A stretch of DNA of 22,048 bases from JAKFDI01 sp044508835 (GTDB lineage: Bacteria; Pseudomonadota; Gammaproteobacteria; Burkholderiales; Burkholderiaceae_C). Each line of letters starts with the position of its first letter. Positions within the stretch are counted from its first letter, which is position 1. Below are positions 17,207 through 22,048 of the stretch, in pieces. A program made the translations under genes and the position numbers. The stretch lies in NCBI GenBank assembly GCA_044508835.1, contig JBIQHD010000051.1, positions 1 to 22,048 on the forward strand. The letters are read 5' to 3'. The notes under the pieces are model-generated. The model was not told the DNA's origin. It saw nothing but the letters and a program-made list of their open reading frames with translations, and made no database searches.

Positions 17207-17881
17207 GTGGGCGAGGCATGGATCGCGCTGGCGCTCACGCTCAAGGTCGCCGGCTGGGCGACGGCGCTCAACCTGGTGCTCGGCGTCGGCGTGGGGTATG
17301 CGCTGGCGCGCCTGCGCTTTCCCGGGCGCGAGCTGCTCGACGCCGCGCTCACCCTGCCGATGGTGATGCCGCCCACGGTGCTCGGCTACTACCTGCTGGT
17401 GCTGCTGGGCTCGCAGGGGCCGCTCGGGGCATGGCTCGACCAGCAGTTCGGCGTGCGCCTCATCTTCACCTGGCAGGCGGCGGTGATCGCCGCCACGGTG
17501 GTGGCCTTTCCGCTGGTGTTCAAGGCGGCGCGCGCCGCGTTCGAGACGGTCGACCCGCAGCTCGAGGAGGCCGCGCGCCTGCTCGGCGTGCGCGAGGTGT
17601 CGATCTTCTTCCGCGTCTCGCTGCCGCTCGCCTGGCGCGGCATCCTGGCCGGGCTGCTGCTGTCCTTCGCCCGCGCGACGGGCGAGTTCGGGGCCACGCT
17701 GATGGTGGCCGGCAGCATCGCTGGCAAGACGCAGACGCTGTCCATCGCCGTGTACGAGGCGGTGCAGGCCGGCCGGGACGACACGGCCAACTTCCTCGTG
17801 GCGGTGACCTCCGTCACCTGCATCGCGGTGCTGCTCGCGGCCGGCCGGCTGGTGCCCGGGCGCGTGCCGCAGCGGCGATGA
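17207..17881 (+). CDS. modB: Molybdate ABC transporter permease ModB
   Basis: The protein has 224 aa with five or six membrane segments. The MTPMVMPPTVLGYYLL-like region (TLPMVMPPTVLGYYLLVLLG, about 45-64) and the ATPase-docking EAA loop EEAARLLGVREVSIFFRVSLP (about 124-144) are diagnostic of ModB/CysT-type permeases. The end has SFARATGEFGATLMVAGSIAGKTQT, typical of ModB. The start is GTG at 17207, six bases after the modA stop; no in-frame ATG lies near. It forms the homodimeric inner-membrane channel for molybdate with ModC. The modC start follows 7 bp after its stop. Confidence 0.96.
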   Translation: MGEAWIALALTLKVAGWATALNLVLGVGVGYALARLRFPGRELLDAALTLPMVMPPTVLGYYLLVLLGSQGPLGAWLDQQFGVRLIFTWQAAVIAATVVAFPLVFKAARAAFETVDPQLEEAARLLGVREVSIFFRVSLPLAWRGILAGLLLSFARATGEFGATLMVAGSIAGKTQTLSIAVYEAVQAGRDDTANFLVAVTSVTCIAVLLAAGRLVPGRVPQRR

Positions 17882-17888
17882 ACGGGCG

Positions 17889-18590
17889 ATGCCGATGACC
17901 TGGGACCTGCAACTCGCCAAGCGGCTGCAGCACGGCACCTCGCGCTTCGACCTGCAGGTGTCGCTGCACAGCCGGGCGCGGCGGCTGGTGCTGTTCGGTC
18001 CTTCCGGCGCGGGCAAGAGCCAGACGCTGAAGATGATCGCCGGGCTGGTGCGCCCCGACAGCGGCCACGTGCGCATCGGCACGCGCACGCTGTTCGACGC
18101 CTCCTGCGGCGTGGACCTCTCGCCGCAGTCCCGGCGCCTGGCCTTCGTGTTCCAGGATTACGCGCTGTTCCCGCACCTCACCGTGCGCCAGAACATCGCC
18201 TTCGCCCTGCGCGGCGGCTGGCGCAACCCGCGGCAGCGCGTGCGCGACCCGCGCGTGGAGCGCTGGCTCGAAACCTTCCAGCTGCCCGCCGTGGCCGACC
18301 ACTTCCCCGAGCAGATCTCCGGCGGCCAGCGCCAGCGCACGGCGCTGGCGCGCGCGCTCGTCACCGAGCCGACGGCCCTGCTGCTCGACGAGCCCTTCGC
18401 CGCCCTCGACGGCCGCCTGCGCCAGCGCCTGCGCGAGGAGCTGGCGCAGGTGCAGGCGATGCTGGACGTCCCGATGCTGCTCATCACCCACGACGAGGCC
18501 GACGTCCGGGCCCTGGCCGACGAGGTGGTCCACCTGCGCGCCGGCCGCGTCGTCGAGGCGGCGCAGGCGCTGGAGCCCGCCCTGGCCTGA
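17889..18590 (+). CDS. modC: Molybdate ABC transporter ATPase ModC (short form without Mop/TOBE domain)
   Basis: The protein has 233 aa with Walker A GPSGAGKS (37-44), Q-loop in AFVFQDYALFPHLTVRQNIAF (about 84-104), signature SGGQRQRTALARAL (about 142-155), Walker B LLLDEPFAALD and switch His in LLITHDEADV. It energises molybdate import through ModB. E. coli ModC is about 350 aa because of a C-terminal molybdate-binding Mop/TOBE domain; this protein stops right after the nucleotide-binding domain and so lacks that regulatory domain. Two Mop domains are present in the adjacent ModE instead. Two ATGs (17889 and 17895) are possible starts. Confidence 0.94.
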   Translation: MPMTWDLQLAKRLQHGTSRFDLQVSLHSRARRLVLFGPSGAGKSQTLKMIAGLVRPDSGHVRIGTRTLFDASCGVDLSPQSRRLAFVFQDYALFPHLTVRQNIAFALRGGWRNPRQRVRDPRVERWLETFQLPAVADHFPEQISGGQRQRTALARALVTEPTALLLDEPFAALDGRLRQRLREELAQVQAMLDVPMLLITHDEADVRALADEVVHLRAGRVVEAAQALEPALA

Positions 18591-18591
18591 C

Positions 18592-18610
18592 CGCCGCCGC
18601 CGCGGCGGCG
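18592..18610 (+). terminator. GC-rich hairpin directly after modC
   Basis: CGCCGCC (18592-18598) and GGCGGCG (18604-18610) form a 7-bp all-GC stem with a 5-nt loop, 1 nt after the modC stop. There is no T-tract. It could attenuate read-through from modABC into modE, which has its own possible -10 just downstream. Confidence 0.35.
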
Positions 18611-18622
18611 AGGTGCACTCGC

Positions 18623-18628
18623 TATGCT
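18623..18628 (+). promoter_or_regulatory. Possible -10 element of modE
   Basis: TATGCT lies 40 bp before the modE ATG, matching the word seen ahead of lhr. It suggests modE can be transcribed separately from modABC. No clear -35 is visible upstream within the GC-rich hairpin. Confidence 0.3.
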
Positions 18629-18667
18629 TCCCGGACGCGGCGATCGCGCCGCAGACCAGGAGAACGC

Positions 18668-19489
18668 ATGCCGTCTCGGCGACCGAAGAGCGACCGGCTC
18701 GAACTGAAGGGCGCGGTGTGGATCACCGTCGGCGGCGAGAGCCTGGGCGGGCGCGGGCGCATCGGCCTGCTGCGCGCCATCGCCGCGCACGGCTCCATCA
18801 CCCATGCGGCAAAGGCCGTCGGCCTGAGCTACCGCGCGGCCTGGGACGCGGTGGAAACCATGAACCAGCGCGCCGGCGAGCCGCTGGTGGAGCGCTCCAT
18901 CGGCGGGCGCGGCGGCGGCTCCACGCGGCTCACGCCGCGCGGCGAGCGGCTGATCGAGCGCTTCGATACGATCCACGCGATCCACGAGCGTTTCGTCCGG
19001 CTGCTCGACGACGAGGCCATCGACGCCGAACAGGACATCTCACCCCTGAGGCTGCTGAACATGAAGACCAGTGCCCGAAACCAGTTCCTCGGCACCGTGA
19101 CGGCGGTGCGCTCCGGCGCCGTGAACGACGAGGTCGAGCTGACCCTGCCGGGCGGCGCGCGCCTCGTCGCCATCGTCACGCGCGAGAGCGCGGCCAACCT
19201 CGGCCTGCGCACCCACATGGAGGCCATCGCGCTCGTCAAGTCGTCGTCGGTCGTCGTCGCCACCGACCTGGGCGACGCCAAGGTGTCCACCCGCAACCGG
19301 CTGCCCGGCACGGTGAGCGCCGTCGTCCCCGGCGCGGTGAACGCCGAGGTGATCATCGACATGGACGGCGGCGGCACCATCGCCGCCATCGTCACGCAGG
19401 GCAGCGTCGCCACCCTCGGGCTGGCCCCGGGCGTGCGCGCCACGGCGCTGTTCAAGGCGTCGAGCGTGATCCTGGCGGTGATCGCGTAG
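18668..19489 (+). CDS. modE: Molybdate-responsive transcriptional regulator ModE
   Basis: The protein has 273 aa. The N-terminal winged helix (about 20-115) is LysR-like, with the ModE motifs GGRGRIGLLRAIAAHGSITHAAKAVGLSYRAAWDAVETMN and GGRGGGSTRLTPRGERLIERF. Two Mop (molybdate-binding) domains follow: 132-200, opening MKTSARNQFLGTVTAV, and 204-273, opening AKVSTRNRLPGTVSAVVPGA. This is the full-length E. coli-type arrangement in which molybdate-bound dimers bind operators and repress mod genes. The ATG has a good ribosome site AGGAG (18658-18662). It lies 77 bp after modC and ends 12 bp before the convergent gene. Confidence 0.96.
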   Translation: MPSRRPKSDRLELKGAVWITVGGESLGGRGRIGLLRAIAAHGSITHAAKAVGLSYRAAWDAVETMNQRAGEPLVERSIGGRGGGSTRLTPRGERLIERFDTIHAIHERFVRLLDDEAIDAEQDISPLRLLNMKTSARNQFLGTVTAVRSGAVNDEVELTLPGGARLVAIVTRESAANLGLRTHMEAIALVKSSSVVVATDLGDAKVSTRNRLPGTVSAVVPGAVNAEVIIDMDGGGTIAAIVTQGSVATLGLAPGVRATALFKASSVILAVIA

Positions 19490-19501
19490 CGGATCGAGCC
19501 T

Positions 19502-20317
19502 CTACAGCTTGGGCGCCTTTCCCTGGCCCTGCCGTTTGCGAACGGCCTCCGCCTTCAACTGCTCCACCCATCGGGCCGACTGGCGATCCGCGGCAATCAT
19601 GCCGCCCTGGTCCACCAGCCAGGCTTCGAAACTGCGGACCGGCTCGCTCCCCCATTCGTAGCGCAGGACGGTGCCGCACTTCGACACGTCCGGGGAGGCG
19701 CCCAGGGCCTCGCGCAGGTGAGGCACGCCCTGGCGGGCGTTCTGCTCGAGAACCTTGACCGCATTGGGCGGGATCAGGGTTCCCATGGCATTCGACCACG
19801 GCACCCTCTGGCCGTTGCGCTCTTTCGCCACCGTGCACTGCGCTTTGCCGGCCTCGTCCCATTGCACGATGGCGGCGCCGCCGGGGCGGGGAACCGACCG
19901 AACGTTGAAGGGGCCGTGCTTGGCGGTCAGCGCAGACAGCATCTGCTCACCGCTCGGGGGCTGCGCCGGGCCGCTGCGGCGGACGACGGCGAACACACGC
20001 GGCTCGGCAGGTAATCCGGTGAACCACACGCCGATGGTCGTGTCGGCCGTGCGAAAACCCATGTTGTCCAGGAACTCCGGCGTTTGCAGGTGATTGACGC
20101 CGTCGAAGTACGGGAAATAGGCCACGGACCGGCTCGTGCGCGTCGCACCGGCATCGAAGGCCTGGATGGCCTTGACGACCTCGGCCTCGGTCATGCCGAT
20201 GCGCACGCCGGCGATGTCCATCCTGTCCAGGGGCGTGGTGGCCTGCGCCAGGGCCGGCGCCACCCCGGCGAGCGCCGCGACCCAAAGGATGCAGCGGCCG
20301 AACGTGCTCATCTTCAT
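19502..20317 (-). CDS. Secreted hypothetical protein
   Basis: The protein has 271 aa. The ATG at 20317 follows GGGAG about 6 nt upstream and opens a standard Sec signal (MKMSTFGRCILWVAALAGVA, cleavage near ALAQA-26). The open frame extends further upstream, but that part overlaps the divergent regulator and has no signal. The mature start LDRMDIAGVRIGMTEAEVVKAIQAFD resembles the short GVRIGM-x-xAEV helix motif found in several small periplasmic/lipoprotein-like families. Two cysteines of the mature chain (161 and 214) could form a disulfide. The end is basic (KAEAVRKRQGQGKAPKL). I do not recognise a named family. It is convergent with modE and divergent from a LuxR-type regulator that may control it. 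Confidence 0.8.
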   Translation of the reverse strand: MKMSTFGRCILWVAALAGVAPALAQATTPLDRMDIAGVRIGMTEAEVVKAIQAFDAGATRTSRSVAYFPYFDGVNHLQTPEFLDNMGFRTADTTIGVWFTGLPAEPRVFAVVRRSGPAQPPSGEQMLSALTAKHGPFNVRSVPRPGGAAIVQWDEAGKAQCTVAKERNGQRVPWSNAMGTLIPPNAVKVLEQNARQGVPHLREALGASPDVSKCGTVLRYEWGSEPVRSFEAWLVDQGGMIAADRQSARWVEQLKAEAVRKRQGQGKAPKL

Positions 20318-20327
20318 GCGTCTCTCC

Positions 20328-20351
20328 CATTCGAAAGTGCCTTTCCGAATG
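20328..20351. promoter_or_regulatory. Imperfect dyad between the secreted protein and the LuxR-type regulator
   Basis: CATTCG (20328-20333) and CGAATG (20346-20351) are perfect complements, and the symmetry extends inward with AAAG/CTTT offset by one base. The dyad lies 10-34 bp upstream of the minus-strand start at 20317, adjoining its ribosome site. It also lies about 52-75 bp upstream of the plus-strand start. It could be an operator for the divergent regulator or a leader hairpin that partly masks the ribosome site. Confidence 0.4.
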
Positions 20352-20402
20352 GTGATGCGCCGCGAACGGGAATTCGTCTCCCAAACAGGATAGAAATCGG
20401 CC

Positions 20403-21545
20403 ATGGAGTCCTCCGCGTTCCATGAACCCCGCCTGTCGGCGCTCATCGCGCATCTTTACGATGCGGCGGTGGACGCCGCCTTGTGGCCCGGCACCGCATC
20501 GCGGATCGCGCAGGCCCTCGGCTCGACCAGCACCGTGGTCAAGCTGCACGGCGACGGCGGCCAGGTGAGCCTGCTGGAATGCACCGGCAACCTGATGGTG
20601 TCCGCGCGGGACCAGGCATGGGCCGACGACTGGCACCGCCGCGACCTGTGGGTGGAGCGCTCCGTGGCCTGCGGCATGTCGCGCATCATCACCGACGAGG
20701 ACCTGGTGACGCGTGAGGAGCAGGCGCGCAGCGGCTTCTATCAGGAGTGGCTGCCTCACCTGGGCATCCACCACATGCTGGGCGCGGTGTTCCCCACGTC
20801 GCAGGGCGCGGTGGGCGTGCTGGGCATCCACCGCCCGCGCGATGCCGGGGCTTATGCCGGCCAGGAGCGCCGGCAGGCGGCGCTGGTCCTGCCGCACCTG
20901 CAGCGCGCGCTCCGGCTCGGGCAACGCTTCGCCGCGGCCATCCACCAGCAGGCGGTGGCGCTGCAGGCGCTCGACCGGCTCGACACCGGCGTCTTGGTGA
21001 TGGACGGCACCTGCCGCATCCTCCATGCGAGCGCGATGGCGGACACCCTGCTGCGTGGAAATCCGGCGCTTGCAGTCGTTCGCGGGCGCTTGTCACTTCA
21101 CCCGCCCGCGCTGCGCGACAGGCTGCTGGCGTCGGTGCATGCCGCGATGGAGACGGCGCGCGGCAGGGTGGGCACGCCCGGATCGGCCCTCTCGATTCCA
21201 CGCCGGCAGCGGATGCCGTTGACCCTGGAAGTCGCCCCCTTGCGCCCGGCCGCCCTGGCCTTCGGCGAGGAACGCCCCGCCGTGCTGGTCTTCATCCGCG
21301 ATCCCGAAGCGCCGCTCGCGGTGGCGAAACTGCGGGAGCTGTTCGGGTTGACGCGCACGGAAGCGGTCGTCGCTGCTGCCCTGGGACGGGGACAGTCACT
21401 CGACGACATCGCGACGGAGATGGGCATCGGCCTCGGCACGGTGCGCACGCACCTCAAGCGCATCCTCTTCAAGACAGGCACGCATCGGCAGGCGCAGGCT
21501 GTGGCGTTGTTGGCGCGGAGCGTTGCGACGGTTGCGGCTCACTGA
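20403..21545 (+). CDS. LuxR-family helix-turn-helix transcriptional regulator
   Basis: The protein has 380 aa. The C-terminal LuxR/GerE DNA-binding domain occupies about 312-372 with LTRTEAVVAAALGRGQSLDDIATEMGIG, then the recognition helix in LGTVRTHLKRILFKTGTHRQAQ. This matches the canonical TxxExxVxxxxxxGxxxxxIAxxLxxSxxTVxxHxxxIxxKxxxxxR pattern. The N-terminal 300 residues form one or two PAS/GAF-like sensory domains (VLVMDGTCRILHASAMADTLL near 199-219 looks PAS-like); there is no phospho-acceptor receiver domain or membrane span. The ligand is unknown. The ATG at 20403 has only a weak AGGA about 12 nt upstream. It is divergent from the secreted protein with 85 bp between starts. Confidence 0.88.
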   Translation: MESSAFHEPRLSALIAHLYDAAVDAALWPGTASRIAQALGSTSTVVKLHGDGGQVSLLECTGNLMVSARDQAWADDWHRRDLWVERSVACGMSRIITDEDLVTREEQARSGFYQEWLPHLGIHHMLGAVFPTSQGAVGVLGIHRPRDAGAYAGQERRQAALVLPHLQRALRLGQRFAAAIHQQAVALQALDRLDTGVLVMDGTCRILHASAMADTLLRGNPALAVVRGRLSLHPPALRDRLLASVHAAMETARGRVGTPGSALSIPRRQRMPLTLEVAPLRPAALAFGEERPAVLVFIRDPEAPLAVAKLRELFGLTRTEAVVAAALGRGQSLDDIATEMGIGLGTVRTHLKRILFKTGTHRQAQAVALLARSVATVAAH

Positions 21546-22048
21546 GGCTGGTCCGTTGAGTGCGCACCTCGCGTCCTGTCTCGCTCTGGTAGGGCGTCGA
21601 GTTTGTTGCTCTCGCGCCAAGGCAAATCAACGACTTAGCGGGTTCAATGCCACGGCCCTTTCCAGGGTGGCGCGCTAGTTCGTGCAACTGGCCTACTTTC
21701 GCGCCCGAGTTGTTCCACGCGGGTTTGCGCTATTCGGTCCTAGCAGAGCAATAGTCCCGGACCGTATGGTCTATGCCGCCAGGTGAATGTCGGTTCTAGA
21801 CTGGGTGCTGCCGGTCAGGTCCGGCACTTGAATGGCGGCCAAGACCAGAAGCGGTCACACGCAAGCCAAGAAGGCCGATGACCGCTGCTCACTTCTGACC
21901 GGTCACTCACACGACGCGGCCGACGTGGCGCTCCTCGAACGACTGCTTCTGCCCGGGCCCGGCCGGCCGAACTCGACCCACTGTTGCCGTTCAGTAAGCA
22001 GCTAGCGAACACATGTTGATCTGAAGACGCCCGGGTAGTGAACATCTA
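21546..22048. other. Gene-free region of lower GC content at the right edge
   Basis: No convincing gene is seen in these 503 bp. By eye the GC content is near 55-60%, clearly lower than the rest, and codon-bias periodicity is lost. The only open frame of note (21815-22045, minus) encodes a low-complexity Ser/Arg/Pro peptide without a ribosome site. An imperfect stem joins AGAAGCGGTCA (21847-21857) to TGACCGCT (21879-21886) plus a nearby TTCT. The segment looks like degenerate or interspersed repetitive DNA. Confidence 0.6.

Noticed and set aside
21641..21651. GGTTCAATGCC resembling a tRNA T-loop
   Set aside because: The flanking bases do not form a T-stem, and no acceptor, D or anticodon arm is found upstream.
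21815..22045. A 76-codon minus-strand frame at the right edge
   Set aside because: Low-complexity product, no ribosome site and no coding periodicity; probably noncoding repeat sequence.

Overview
The window is a contiguous piece of a very GC-rich chromosome (roughly 70% or more by eye across most of it). Codon use, overlapping gene starts, GTG/TTG starts and the left-end intergenic repeats (a hairpin family next to CTTCGACAAGCTCAGC-type elements) point to a betaproteobacterium of the order Burkholderiales, probably near Rubrivivax, Ideonella, Caldimonas or Methylibium. That placement is inference from sequence style, not a database match. I see no rRNA, tRNA, CRISPR array or complete insertion sequence.

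Layout. Bases 1-392 are repeat-rich and gene-free. 393-8327 is housekeeping: gdhA (NADP-type glutamate dehydrogenase, minus), a divergent YbaL/Kef-type cation:proton antiporter, an 82-aa hypothetical protein, and lhr, a very large superfamily 2 helicase. A convergent MFS transporter (8343-9512, minus) follows.

The centre (9782-18590, plus modE to 19489) is the interesting part. On the minus strand, from 16145 down to 9782, six genes are packed head to tail with overlapping or nearly overlapping stops and starts: TonB-dependent receptor, DUF2478 protein, twin-arginine-like periplasmic binding protein, FecCD/BtuC-type permease, ABC ATPase, class I SAM methyltransferase. Divergently, on the plus strand, lie modA, modB, modC and modE, a classical high-affinity molybdate importer and its molybdate-sensing regulator. 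The most economical reading is a molybdenum (or tungsten/metallophore) locus with two inner-membrane importers side by side. One is ModABC; the other is a MolBCA-like FecCD-type importer joined to its own outer-membrane TonB receptor, a DUF2478 protein and a methyltransferase of unknown role. The ATPase gene is preceded by two tandem 78-bp repeat units. Each unit carries hairpins, keeps the reading frame and ends in a Shine-Dalgarno sequence next to a start codon.

The right part holds a secreted hypothetical protein (19502-20317, minus) and a divergent LuxR-type regulator (20403-21545, plus). An imperfect dyad lies in the 85 bp between them. From 21546 to the end the sequence is less GC-rich and holds no convincing gene; it looks like degenerate or repetitive intergenic DNA.

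Gene calls rest on recognised protein families and visible motifs. Transported substrates of the FecCD-type system and the function of the methyltransferase and DUF2478 protein are inference.
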